Assembly (NCBI GenBank): GCA_021372695.1
Contig: JAJFTY010000160.1
Span: 1-12,218, forward strand
Length of the DNA stretch: 12,218 nt
DNA from: Deltaproteobacteria bacterium
GTDB lineage: Bacteria; Desulfobacterota; Syntrophia; Syntrophales; UBA5619
Reading direction: 5' to 3'
Under the pieces are notes generated by a model, which worked only from the letters and a program-made list of their open reading frames with translations, was not told the origin of the DNA and made no database searches. Shown one piece after another: positions 1-6,620 of the stretch. Made by a program: the position numbers and the translations under genes. Positions within the stretch are counted from its first letter, which is position 1. Each line of letters begins with the position of its first letter.

Positions 1-648
1 GCAGTGGGTCGCCACCGGCACGCCCGCCCGGTGGGCCTCGTCCACGGCGACCTGGATCTCCTCGCGGGAGAAGTAGCCGCGGAGCCCCCGGGGTCCGCGC
101 AGGGTCCCGGTGGTGTATATCTTGATCAGATCCGCGCCGGCGAGCAGATTTTCCCGCACCGCCGCGCGGATCGGCTCCACCCCGCCCATGGGGTATCCCA
201 CGAACCCGTGGCCGTGCGCGGCCCGGATGCCGCGGGTCGCGACCAGGAGGCGCGGCCCGATGAGGGTCCCCTCGGCCTGCGCCTTGCGGCAGGTGATGTC
301 GAGAAATCCCTTGTCCCCCAGGCAGCGGGAGGTGGTCACACCGGCTTCGAGATCGACCTTCATGGCGTTGACGGCGCGGAGGCACAGCTCCGGCAGGGGG
401 TCGTTCATCCGGTGCAGGTAATTTTCCAGAGTGGGGTCCAGGGACAGGTGATTGTGGCAGTCGATCAGCCCCGGGAGCAGCGTCTGGTCTCCCAGATCCC
501 AGACCTCCGAGGCCTCAGCCGCCCGCGCCTCCGCCTCGGAGCCCACGGCCTCGATGACCTTGCCGGCGATCAGCAGGACTCCGGGTTCGACCGCGGAGTT
601 GCCGCTCCCGTCGATCAGCCTCGCGCACCTGACCAGTATCCTTGACAT
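1..648 (-). CDS. Metal-dependent amidohydrolase (imidazolonepropionase/prolidase-like), C-terminus cut by window edge
   Basis: This is a cytoplasmic amidohydrolase-superfamily enzyme, expected to hydrolyse an amide, cyclic amide or similar bond on a small molecule. 216 residues are visible and the frame stays open to base 1, so roughly half of a typical 400-aa enzyme is missing. Residues 1-60 form the small N-terminal beta-sandwich, ending in LLPGLIDCHNH. His65 and His67 give the HxH metal pair. A GHGH stretch (His145, His147) follows. Lys176 in ADLIKIYTTG sits where this subgroup has its carboxylated metal-bridging lysine. His215 in VATHC is the next expected ligand. The ATG at 648 has AAGGAGA seven to eight bases upstream. 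It lies 42 nt after an oxidoreductase gene and is probably the last visible gene of the TRAP operon. The substrate is unknown. The subgroup assignment rests on the lysine and GHG motifs, and I am fairly sure of the superfamily. Confidence 0.85.
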   Translation of the reverse strand, partial: MSRILVRCARLIDGSGNSAVEPGVLLIAGKVIEAVGSEAEARAAEASEVWDLGDQTLLPGLIDCHNHLSLDPTLENYLHRMNDPLPELCLRAVNAMKVDLEAGVTTSRCLGDKGFLDITCRKAQAEGTLIGPRLLVATRGIRAAHGHGFVGYPMGGVEPIRAAVRENLLAGADLIKIYTTGTLRGPRGLRGYFSREEIQVAVDEAHRAGVPVATHC

Positions 649-690
649 CGGGTCTCCTTGTGCCGCTTTTACCATATCTTCCGTCCGGGA

Positions 691-1563
691 TCACTCGGTC
701 ATTTTTTCGATCACCCGGATCAGTTCATGGGCGTCGGCGTTCTCCAGACCCAGCGAAAGGGCCGAGAGGTAGTATTGATTGGCCGCCGAGGCCACCAGGA
801 GCGGGGTCCGGGTCCGCTTGGCGTCGTTGATCACGAGACCGATATCCTTGCACATCTGCCCCAGGCCTCCGGGAGCGGGGGCGTTGTCCAGGATGCTCGC
901 GGTGATGAGCCTGAACCAGTCGCTTCCGCAGATGCCGCTCCCGACGACTTGGCAGACCACCCTGGGGTCCAGCCCCCCCTTGCGGGCGAGGGTGACCACT
1001 TCGATCGTGGCGGCCAGGGTCGCCGCCACCAGGAGCTGGTTGCAGTGCTTGACGGCCTGTGCCAGCCCCGGCTCCTCTCCGATGTAGGTGATGTTCCCCT
1101 GCACCTCCAGAATGGGCCGGCACGCTTCCAGAAGATCCCCGGGAGCGGCCACGATCAGAGTCAGCGTCCCCGCCTTCACCCGGGCCGGTCCTCCGGTGAC
1201 CGGGCAATCCACGAACCCGACCTTCTTCTCCGCGCATTTCCGGGCGAGCATCTCGAGGTTGTCCTTGTCGATCGTGGACATGCAGATGACTTTCGTATCC
1301 TTGTGGCATCCTTCGAGAATGCCGTCGGGACCGGCGATGACGCTGATCACCTGCTGGTCGTTCAGCACGTAGACGATGACCGTGCCGGACTGCTCCGCGA
1401 CCTCCCGGCTATTTTTCACCGAAATCCCGCCCGCGGCGGTGAATTCTTTGATCACTTCCGGCCTGCGGGCATAGCCCACGACCTTGTACCCCTCGGCGAT
1501 ATACTTGATGGCCGCCGCCATCCCCATCCGGCCGAGACCGATGATTCCCAATGTTTCGGACAT
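691..1563 (-). CDS. NAD(P)-dependent 3-hydroxyisobutyrate dehydrogenase-family oxidoreductase
   Basis: This 290-aa protein belongs to the beta-hydroxyacid dehydrogenase family (3-hydroxyisobutyrate dehydrogenase, tartronate semialdehyde reductase, 2-(hydroxymethyl)glutarate dehydrogenase). Family members interconvert a beta-hydroxy acid and its semialdehyde or keto acid in the cytoplasm. The Rossmann motif GLGRMG is at residues 9-14. The substrate-binding signature is CPVTGG at 120-125 (usually DAPVSGG). The catalytic lysine is Lys172 in the helix GLAQAVKHCNQLL. KDIGLVINDAK near 239-249 matches the family's C-terminal active-site segment. Length is normal. The frame is open back to 1710, but the ATG at 1563 is preceded by GGAGGTGA and immediately precedes the Rossmann strand, so it is the start. 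Arginines after the second strand (YARRP) might hint at NADPH use, which is uncertain. It sits between the GntR gene (31 nt gap) and the amidohydrolase. The exact substrate cannot be assigned. Confidence 0.9.
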   Translation of the reverse strand: MSETLGIIGLGRMGMAAAIKYIAEGYKVVGYARRPEVIKEFTAAGGISVKNSREVAEQSGTVIVYVLNDQQVISVIAGPDGILEGCHKDTKVICMSTIDKDNLEMLARKCAEKKVGFVDCPVTGGPARVKAGTLTLIVAAPGDLLEACRPILEVQGNITYIGEEPGLAQAVKHCNQLLVAATLAATIEVVTLARKGGLDPRVVCQVVGSGICGSDWFRLITASILDNAPAPGGLGQMCKDIGLVINDAKRTRTPLLVASAANQYYLSALSLGLENADAHELIRVIEKMTE

Positions 1564-1594
1564 CTTCACCTCCTCGATTGAACGCAAAAAAGGC

Positions 1595-2407
1595 TCATCC
1601 CTTTGTCTGTGTCCGGCGAGCGCGCCTTTTCGGCCCGGCCGCCGCTTCTCCCGTGCGGGAGCCCGTCTCTTCCCCCAGACTCCACTGGCTGAGCACGTGG
1701 GACATGGCATTGGCGATGTGGCGCCGCATCAGTCTTCCCGCCGCCTTCTTGTCCCGCTTTTCGAGACAATCGATCAGACGGGAGTGCTCATTCAAGGCCT
1801 GCTTCCAGGAGCCCTTCTTGCGAACGCCCAGTGCCCTGAGCCGAAGGACCGTATTCCTCAGGTTGCTGATCAGGTCCATCAGGTAGCGGCTGTTGGTGGA
1901 GCGATAGATGGTCTCATGGAACTGGGAGTTGAATTCGAAGATTCGGCGCAGCTTGGTTTCCCTTGGGATGTCGGTAGACTCTAGCATCCGGGCGGCCTGG
2001 TCCCGGATGGAGCGGAGCGTTTCGATCGTCTTCGGATCGATCCGCTCGCAGGCCAGCTCGACGCCGTACGCCTCGAGGACGCCGCGGATGGAAAACAGAT
2101 CCCGGATGGTCTCCAATTCCAGCCGCGTGACCCGAAATCCGTTCTGGGGCAGCCGTTCCACGAGGCCGTCCTTCTCCAGCATGTGGAAGGCCTGCCGGAC
2201 GGGGGTGCGGCTGGCGTGGTACGCCCTCGCGACCTCCTCCTGCATCAGCCTTTCTCCGGGCAGGATCTCGCTGTTCAGGATCTTCTTCTTGAGCAGATCG
2301 TAGATCTGATCGGATATGGACTTGGGCGGGCGGACCAGTTCCGGCTCTTTCCAGAGGTCCGGCGCCGCTATCCCGTCTTTCTCCCTTTTCTCACCGTTTC
2401 TGGTCAT
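1595..2407 (-). CDS. GntR-family transcriptional regulator, FadR/FCD subfamily
   Basis: This 270-aa DNA-binding regulator probably senses the carboxylate imported by the adjacent TRAP system. Residues ~30-96 form the GntR winged helix-turn-helix, with SDQIYDLLKKKIL, the PGERLMQEEVA segment, SRTPVRQA and the wing GLVERLPQNGFRV. Residues ~102-240 form the all-helical FCD ligand domain. Its metal or carboxylate-binding residues are visible as Asn160/His164 (FNSQFHETIY), His208 (NEHSRLIDCL) and His230 (MRRHI). The last ~25 residues are an unusual Arg/Lys-rich tail (PKRRARRTQTK), absent from most FCD regulators. The ATG at 2407 is chosen because the upstream in-frame part overlaps the permease gene. 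The ribosome site is weak, and a GTG at about 2443 is a less likely alternative. It lies 40 nt after the permease stop, so it is encoded inside the operon it presumably controls. Function is inferred from family and position. Confidence 0.92.
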   Translation of the reverse strand: MTRNGEKREKDGIAAPDLWKEPELVRPPKSISDQIYDLLKKKILNSEILPGERLMQEEVARAYHASRTPVRQAFHMLEKDGLVERLPQNGFRVTRLELETIRDLFSIRGVLEAYGVELACERIDPKTIETLRSIRDQAARMLESTDIPRETKLRRIFEFNSQFHETIYRSTNSRYLMDLISNLRNTVLRLRALGVRKKGSWKQALNEHSRLIDCLEKRDKKAAGRLMRRHIANAMSHVLSQWSLGEETGSRTGEAAAGPKRRARRTQTKG

Positions 2408-2447
2408 AGTCTCATTCCGATGTCCTTGTTCGATGCAATGCACTCCC

Positions 2448-4298
2448 TTAGAGGCCGAAGAGGCGCGGCAGCACCAGGGTGAACCAGGGGACAAAGGCCA
2501 CGAACAGCGCCCCGACCAGCAGCACGATGAAATAGGGCAGGTAAGCGCGCGTGGCCTTTTCGACATTGACCTTGCCCAGCGAACAGGCAATCAGAAAACC
2601 GATCCCCATGGGGGGCAGAAAGAGTCCGATCCCCAGGGAGGTGATCATGATGATACCATAGTGCACCGGGCTGATGGCAGGGAAATTGCTCATGATCGGG
2701 AAGAGGATCGGCGTAAAGATGATCAGGGCCGGCAGTCCTTCGAGGAATGCGCCGAAAAGAACGAACACCGCGATCGTAATCAGCAGAAACGGCGCCGCAC
2801 TGTTGGAGAGGTGCAGGATCAGACTGGCCAGCAATCTGGGGACGCTTTCCGCCGCGAAGATCCAGGAGAGGAGCGATGCCGTTCCCACCAGGAGAAGGAT
2901 CATGCCGGACATGGAGGCCGTATTGATCAGGATGGGCATCAGATCGCGCGGCTTGATCTCCCGGTAGACGAATACCCCGAGGATCAGGGCGTAGATCACG
3001 CCGATCATGCCGGCTTCGGTCGGCGTCACGAGCCCCCCGAGGATGCCGCCCAGGATGATGACGGGCGTCAAAAGCGGTAGAAGGGCCCGGCGAAACGCCA
3101 CCAGCACCTGCCTTGCCGATTGACGCCTCTCGCGGGGAATGTTTTCACGCACGGCCTGGATATAGATGAGGCCCATCAGCGGCAGGGCCATGCAGGCCGC
3201 CGGCAGGAAGCCGGCGATGAACAGGGCCGCGACCGAGATATTGGTCAGGTTTCCCAGCACAACCATGGGAATGCATGGGGGGACGAGCATCCCCATGGCC
3301 GACGCGGAGGCGACGATCGACACCGCCTGCTCCGGACGATATCCCCCGCTTTTCATCGCGGGGATGAGGATCGAACCCATGGCGGAGACATCGGCGACGG
3401 ATGCGCCTGAAATCCCCGAAAAGACGTACTCCCCCAAAACCGTTGAAATCCCGAGGCTTCCGCGTATGTGGCCGACCAGCGCCCGCGCACAGTCCACGAG
3501 ACGCGTCGTGATGCCGCCGGTATTCATCAGCTCGCCCACCAGGATGAAGAGGGGAACCGCCAGGAGGACGAAGGAGTCCTGGCCGCCGATGATCGTGATC
3601 GGCGCGATCAGGAGCTGGATATTGCCGCGGGCCAGCAGGTAGACCAGACAGGAGAGGCCGATCGCGACCGAGATGGGTGTGTTGATGGCCATGAAGAAGA
3701 CGACGACGCAGACCATCGCGCCGATCAGAAGACCGGGGCGGACGGAGGCATACTCCCCGACGAACACGAGGGCCGCGGTCAAGGCGACGACCACGGCTGC
3801 GGTGATCAGGGTGGCTGCCCAGTCTTTCCGAAGGAAAATTTTCTGCAACTGGTACAACAGGAAGAGGAGTCCGGCTGTCGGCAGGGCTGCAAAGACCCAG
3901 GCCATGGAAAAATGCATGGTGATGGAGAAATTGTCCTTCATGGCGGCCGCGGTCACCACGCCCTCGTACAGGAGAAAACATCCGAAGGCGGTTACGAGGA
4001 CGACCACGACGGTTTCGAGTCTCCGGCGGACCGACTCCGGCATCCGGGTGACCAGGCTGTCGATGCTGACGTGCGCGCTGCGTTCGAGCGCGACCCCCGC
4101 GCCCACGAAATTGGCCCAGATGAAAAGGTAGCGGGAAAGCTCCTCGCTCCAAGGCGGCAATTCCAGCAGAATATACCGGCACACGATCTGCAGCGTGACC
4201 ACGAGCATGATCAGAATCAACAGCACCGCCGCGGCGAATTCGAGCGATCGGGTGAATATCCCGGTCTTCTTGGGCTCGTTTTTCAAGGCGCTTTCCAC
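2448..4298 (-). CDS. TRAP transporter fused permease (DctQ-DctM)
   Basis: This 616-aa inner-membrane protein fuses the small DctQ and large DctM subunits of a tripartite ATP-independent periplasmic transporter, which imports a carboxylate using a sodium or proton gradient. Residues 1-157 are DctQ: four hydrophobic segments with the family motif WSEELSRYLFIWANFVGAGVA. A linker helix (~160-182) leads into DctM, roughly 185-612, with about a dozen hydrophobic segments. Its conserved motifs include PLFILVGELMNTGGIT, GSILIPAMKSGGY, PTEAG (near 426-430) and FLPPMGIGFLI (near 560-570). The start is GTG at 4298, not ATG; GGGAGGAGA lies seven bases upstream, and the nearest ATG (4315) is in another frame. 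The binding-protein gene is 304 nt upstream and the GntR gene 40 nt downstream. QM fusions are a known architecture (for example SiaQM). Substrate specificity resides mainly in the binding protein and is not readable here. Confidence 0.95.
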   Translation of the reverse strand: MESALKNEPKKTGIFTRSLEFAAAVLLILIMLVVTLQIVCRYILLELPPWSEELSRYLFIWANFVGAGVALERSAHVSIDSLVTRMPESVRRRLETVVVVLVTAFGCFLLYEGVVTAAAMKDNFSITMHFSMAWVFAALPTAGLLFLLYQLQKIFLRKDWAATLITAAVVVALTAALVFVGEYASVRPGLLIGAMVCVVVFFMAINTPISVAIGLSCLVYLLARGNIQLLIAPITIIGGQDSFVLLAVPLFILVGELMNTGGITTRLVDCARALVGHIRGSLGISTVLGEYVFSGISGASVADVSAMGSILIPAMKSGGYRPEQAVSIVASASAMGMLVPPCIPMVVLGNLTNISVAALFIAGFLPAACMALPLMGLIYIQAVRENIPRERRQSARQVLVAFRRALLPLLTPVIILGGILGGLVTPTEAGMIGVIYALILGVFVYREIKPRDLMPILINTASMSGMILLLVGTASLLSWIFAAESVPRLLASLILHLSNSAAPFLLITIAVFVLFGAFLEGLPALIIFTPILFPIMSNFPAISPVHYGIIMITSLGIGLFLPPMGIGFLIACSLGKVNVEKATRAYLPYFIVLLVGALFVAFVPWFTLVLPRLFGL

Positions 4299-4602
4299 CG
4301 TCTCTCCTCCCTCATCAGTCTCATGCCGAAGCTTGAAGCCGCCACATGGTCAGTACGGGCCGCATGACATCCGAACCCGAACCCTTTGCACGCTTTCGCG
4401 GCCGCCGGGAGATCCTGCCGGCCGGATGAACCATCCGCAGCTCGCCGGAACCCTCCGGAGGTCAGCTTCTGCCCGAACCGGATGAATGAGGGCGCGGGGG
4501 TGAAGGGGAGTCGCCCCCTTCCCGATCCCGCAGCCCTGCTTCAGCGATCCAAACTCAGGAGGGCCGAAACCCATCCTGTTTCCTGCATCTCTCGATGCCG
4601 CC
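4299..4602 (-). other. Intercistronic gap dctP-dctQM with RNA hairpins, no gene seen
   Basis: These 304 nt separate the binding-protein gene from its permease. I see no convincing coding frame. On the minus-strand transcript, four nucleotides after the dctP stop codon there is a short hairpin GCATC-GAGA-GATGC (4585-4598) with a GNRA-type loop. Farther on there is a stronger 7-bp hairpin with arms at 4502-4508 and 4515-4521 (GAAGGGG/CCCCTTC, 6-nt loop). Neither is followed by a U-run, so they are not classic terminators. Such hairpins could protect the dctP message 3' end or damp permease expression, giving the excess of binding protein usual in binding-protein-dependent systems. That role is inference; the hairpins are seen directly. 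Confidence 0.5.
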
Positions 4603-5664
4603 CTATCTGGCGTCTTCGGGACCGAAATAGGCCTTGCCGCCGACGGGATATTTCTTCCGGGTCTTCTCGACCTCCGACAGAAGTTCGCTCACCTTGTCGG
4701 CGCCCCATTTCTTCTTGGCCCAGTCGTAGACCACCTGCACGGACTTTCTGAACGGGGCGAGGTCGGTCACGTCATTGACCTTCATGCCCGCCTTTTCCAT
4801 CTCCTTGCGCTGGCCGTCCTCGCTGGAACCCACCAGCTTCCGGAAATAGGGGGCCGCTTCTTCGGCCGCCTTCTGGATGGCGTTCTGCTGGTTCGCGTCG
4901 AGCCGCTTCCAGGTCATCTCCGAGATGATGATGGGCAGGGTGCTGTACTGGTGCTTGGTCAGGGACATGTATTTCTGGACTTCATAGAATTTCGAGGCAT
5001 GGATGTTCATGAAGGGGTTTTCCTGCCCGTCGACGACCTTCTGCTGCATGGCCTGGTAGAGCTCGGCATAGGACATGGGAACGGCACTGGCCCCGAGCGC
5101 CTGGAGGATGTTGATCGACATCTCCGACTGCACGACGCGGATCTTGAGTCCCTTCATGTCGGCAGGGGTGTAGACAGGCCGGACGTTGTTGGTCAGATGA
5201 CGGAATCCGTTGTCCCAGGTCACCAGGTAATGGATGCCCTTTGCCTTCAGGGGATCGTAGAATTTCGCCACATACGGCGTGTCCATGAAGGCGTAGGCCT
5301 GCGAGTAGTTGTCGAACAGATAGGGCAGTTCGACCAGCTCCTGGATCCGGGTCGGATCGAATGTGGATACCAGTCCGGCCGTGGTGATGTAGAAGTCCAG
5401 AACGCCGGTTGCCACCTGCTGCTGGCAGGCCTGGTGGCTCCCCATGGCGCCCGCCGGGAAGATATCGATCTTGACGTCCCCCTTGCTCAGTTCGGCCACC
5501 CTCTTGACGAAGAAGATGCAGACGTCATGCCGGATGTTGGTCACGGCCTCCGAATGGGCGAGCCGCAGGGTTACCGGTTTCGCCTGTACGATGCTGGGTG
5601 CAATGGTCAGAAAACAGACGATGATACCTAATGCCAGACATCCGAGAACTCTCTTTGTTCGCAT
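4603..5664 (-). CDS. dctP: TRAP transporter periplasmic substrate-binding protein, DctP family
   Basis: This 353-aa secreted solute receptor feeds the fused TRAP permease encoded downstream. Residues 1-28 are a Sec signal peptide: basic MRTKR, a hydrophobic core and probable cleavage after IVQA, just before KPVTLRLAHSEA, the usual first strand of DctP proteins. The conserved Arg176 in GLKIRVV is where family members salt-bridge the substrate carboxylate. DGQENP at 212-217 is the family signature with the substrate-contacting Asn216. TWKRLDANQQNAIQKAAEEA (251-270) matches the typical helical segment, and the length is normal. The ATG at 5664 has GGAGGAG six to seven bases upstream and begins exactly at the signal peptide, although the frame is open farther. 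It is the first gene of the operon, with a candidate promoter about 120 nt upstream. The ligand is unknown, probably a carboxylic acid. Confidence 0.95.
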   Translation of the reverse strand: MRTKRVLGCLALGIIVCFLTIAPSIVQAKPVTLRLAHSEAVTNIRHDVCIFFVKRVAELSKGDVKIDIFPAGAMGSHQACQQQVATGVLDFYITTAGLVSTFDPTRIQELVELPYLFDNYSQAYAFMDTPYVAKFYDPLKAKGIHYLVTWDNGFRHLTNNVRPVYTPADMKGLKIRVVQSEMSINILQALGASAVPMSYAELYQAMQQKVVDGQENPFMNIHASKFYEVQKYMSLTKHQYSTLPIIISEMTWKRLDANQQNAIQKAAEEAAPYFRKLVGSSEDGQRKEMEKAGMKVNDVTDLAPFRKSVQVVYDWAKKKWGADKVSELLSEVEKTRKKYPVGGKAYFGPEDAR

Positions 5665-5704
5665 TGCCGCTCCTCCTTCTGTGATGGGTGTTTGGGAATC
5701 TATC

Positions 5705-5741
5705 CGAACCGGACTAGTCCACGACACGGCCTTCCGGTTCG
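5705..5741 (-). repeat. 9-bp inverted repeat in the dctP leader
   Basis: CGAACCGGA at 5705-5713 is perfectly complementary to TCCGGTTCG at 5733-5741, with a 19-nt spacer. A separate 10-bp palindrome GGACTAGTCC (5711-5720) overlaps its left arm. If transcription starts near 5778, both lie in the 5' untranslated leader of dctP, 40-75 nt before the start codon. It could be an RNA hairpin or a protein-binding site; the sequence does not decide. Confidence 0.45.
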
Positions 5742-5784
5742 ATGACTATGCCGGATTCCTGTATCCATGGATGCGGCGTCTGAG

Positions 5785-5811
5785 TTACTATAGGCCCGTT
5801 GGGGATGTCAA
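5785..5811 (-). promoter_or_regulatory. Candidate sigma-70 promoter for the TRAP operon
   Basis: On the minus strand a perfect TTGACA -35 lies at 5811-5806. A TAGTAA (4/6 to TATAAT) at 5790-5785 follows after a 15-bp spacer. An alternative -10, TATAGT, would have only a 13-bp spacer. The spacing is short for an unaided promoter, so an activator or another -10 choice is possible. It would leave a leader of about 110 nt before dctP. Confidence 0.4.
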
Positions 5812-5829
5812 GGGGTTTTAAAAAAATAA

Positions 5830-5842
5830 TTTGAATATCAAA
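5830..5842. promoter_or_regulatory. TTTGA-ATA-TCAAA palindrome, possible operator
   Basis: A 13-bp symmetric element with perfect 5-bp arms lies in the AT-rich intergenic DNA, about 20 bp upstream of the candidate -35 of the TRAP operon. Size and placement suit a dimeric regulator such as the GntR protein encoded in the operon. AT-rich DNA produces such symmetry easily, so confidence is low. Confidence 0.3.
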
Positions 5843-5888
5843 AAGATACGAATAGATGCGCGCCACGTCCAGCGATCGCGGCCCGGCA

Positions 5889-5907
5889 TTCAAAACCCTT
5901 CAAAACC
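5889..5907. repeat. Tandem TTCAAAACC repeat, 10-bp period
   Basis: TTCAAAACC occurs at 5889-5897 and again at 5899-5907, one helical turn apart, 22 bp upstream of the plus-strand -35 box. A related element in opposite orientation (AAGGGGTTTT, 5810-5819) flanks the minus-strand -35. Phased copies next to both promoters suggest a binding site for a regulator, which is not identified. Confidence 0.35.
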
Positions 5908-5928
5908 TCTAAAAAAACCATCTTTTCC

Positions 5929-5957
5929 TTGACAATCCATGATCGCGCCGTTATGGT
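5929..5957 (+). promoter_or_regulatory. Candidate sigma-70 promoter for the DUF3795/ferredoxin unit
   Basis: A perfect TTGACA -35 (5929-5934) is followed by a 17-bp spacer and TATGGT (5952-5957, 4/6 to consensus). Transcription would start near 5964 and leave a leader of about 98 nt before the ATG at 6062. The spacing is optimal, which is the main support. Confidence 0.55.
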
Positions 5958-6061
5958 TGAGCCCGCCTGCAGCCGGTGAAATTCGCACTTTATGCCGCCG
6001 GCCGGGCAGCGTGGGGGTTACCATTTTTTTTTGGCGCAACCGTGGGCGAGGTGAATCGGGT

Positions 6062-6508
6062 ATGGCCAGAACGAACCGGAATCTGACGGCATGCTGCGGT
6101 CTCTACTGCGCGGACTGCATTCCCTCCGATGAAGAGCTTTTCCATCTGGTTCAGGCATTGGAGCAAAAACTCGCCGACATCCGCTTCGATCTCTATTCGG
6201 AGTACAAGACCCCGCAGATCCCGGAATTCAAGGGGTACCCCGCATTTCTCTCCGTTCTGAGGCGGATCGGAAAGCTGCACTGTCCGACCTGCCGGCAGGG
6301 CGGCGGAAATCCGCAGTGCACGATCAGAGCCTGTGTCCGGGAAAAGGGGCTGAACGGATGCTGGGAGTGCGGTCAGCGTCCGGGATGCGGTCTGCTGGAC
6401 CGTCTCCGCAAGGTTCACCGGAATCTCGATCACCACCTGGACCTCATCGCGGAGATGGGGCCGGAAGCGTGGTTCGAGAGGAGAAAAGGGCACTACCGCT
6501 GGCAATGA
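6062..6508 (+). CDS. DUF3795 domain protein, Cys-rich
   Basis: This 148-aa small cytoplasmic protein has eleven cysteines. It opens with the DUF3795 hallmark ACCGLYCADC (Cys11, 12, 16, 19). A second Cys set follows in CPTCRQGGGNPQC, IRAC and NGCWECGQRPGC (Cys74, 77, 86, 91, 100, 103, 109). The spacing suggests metal binding, zinc or iron-sulfur, but the family has no established function that I know of. The ATG at 6062 is preceded by GAGGTGA at eight bases, and the CCG motif begins ten residues in, as usual for the family. The open frame extends upstream to 5939 without a ribosome site. It is the first gene of a plus-strand unit, divergent from the TRAP operon and 112 nt before a ferredoxin gene. 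Family assignment is confident; function is not. Confidence 0.85.
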   Translation: MARTNRNLTACCGLYCADCIPSDEELFHLVQALEQKLADIRFDLYSEYKTPQIPEFKGYPAFLSVLRRIGKLHCPTCRQGGGNPQCTIRACVREKGLNGCWECGQRPGCGLLDRLRKVHRNLDHHLDLIAEMGPEAWFERRKGHYRWQ

Positions 6509-6562
6509 CGGGGAGCCTGCGAAGGCGCCCGGAATGCCGGGAAAAAGGGAATGGCCGGTTCC

Positions 6563-6580
6563 CGCGGCAAGGACGCCGCG
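6563..6580 (+). other. Intercistronic hairpin before the ferredoxin gene
   Basis: CGCGGC (6563-6568) and GCCGCG (6575-6580) form a 6-bp GC stem with an AAGGAC loop. It sits 40 nt upstream of the ferredoxin start, inside the 112-nt gap after the DUF3795 gene. There is no U-tract, so it is not a terminator by itself. No separate promoter was evident in the gap. Confidence 0.3.
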
Positions 6581-6620
6581 TCGACCGTTCAATCGAGAGG
6601 CAACGGCCAAGGAGGTATCA

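Larger units (their letters stand above)
5665..6061. other. Divergent regulatory region, 397 nt, no gene seen
   Basis: This stretch separates the start of the minus-strand TRAP operon from the plus-strand DUF3795 gene. Most of it is AT-rich compared with the surroundings, especially 5811-5930. It contains promoter candidates for both directions, a palindrome and repeats (listed separately) and a run of nine T at 6024-6032. No protein-coding frame with a ribosome site was found. The layout suggests that it is the control region for the GntR-regulated operon. Confidence 0.7.

Noticed and set aside
1564..1710. Upstream in-frame extension of the dehydrogenase to an earlier start
   Set aside because: It overlaps the GntR gene end, has no ribosome site and is Arg/Pro-rich unlike the family; the ATG at 1563 has GGAGGTGA and begins at the Rossmann strand.
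2408..2590. Upstream in-frame extension of the GntR protein
   Set aside because: It lies over the end of the permease gene and gives a Cys/Trp/Ser-rich sequence unlike any GntR N-terminus.
3468..4367. 300-residue plus-strand open frame opposite the permease
   Set aside because: Its Asp/Glu/Gly/His-rich composition is the reverse-complement shadow of a hydrophobic GC-rich gene; no ribosome site or domain.
4350..4574. Small 74-aa frame in the dctP-dctQM gap
   Set aside because: No ribosome site, atypical composition and no recognisable motif.
6024..6032. Run of nine T as a terminator tail on the plus strand
   Set aside because: No stem directly abuts it; the nearest short hairpin is separated by about 14 nt, and it lies in the leader of an apparent gene.
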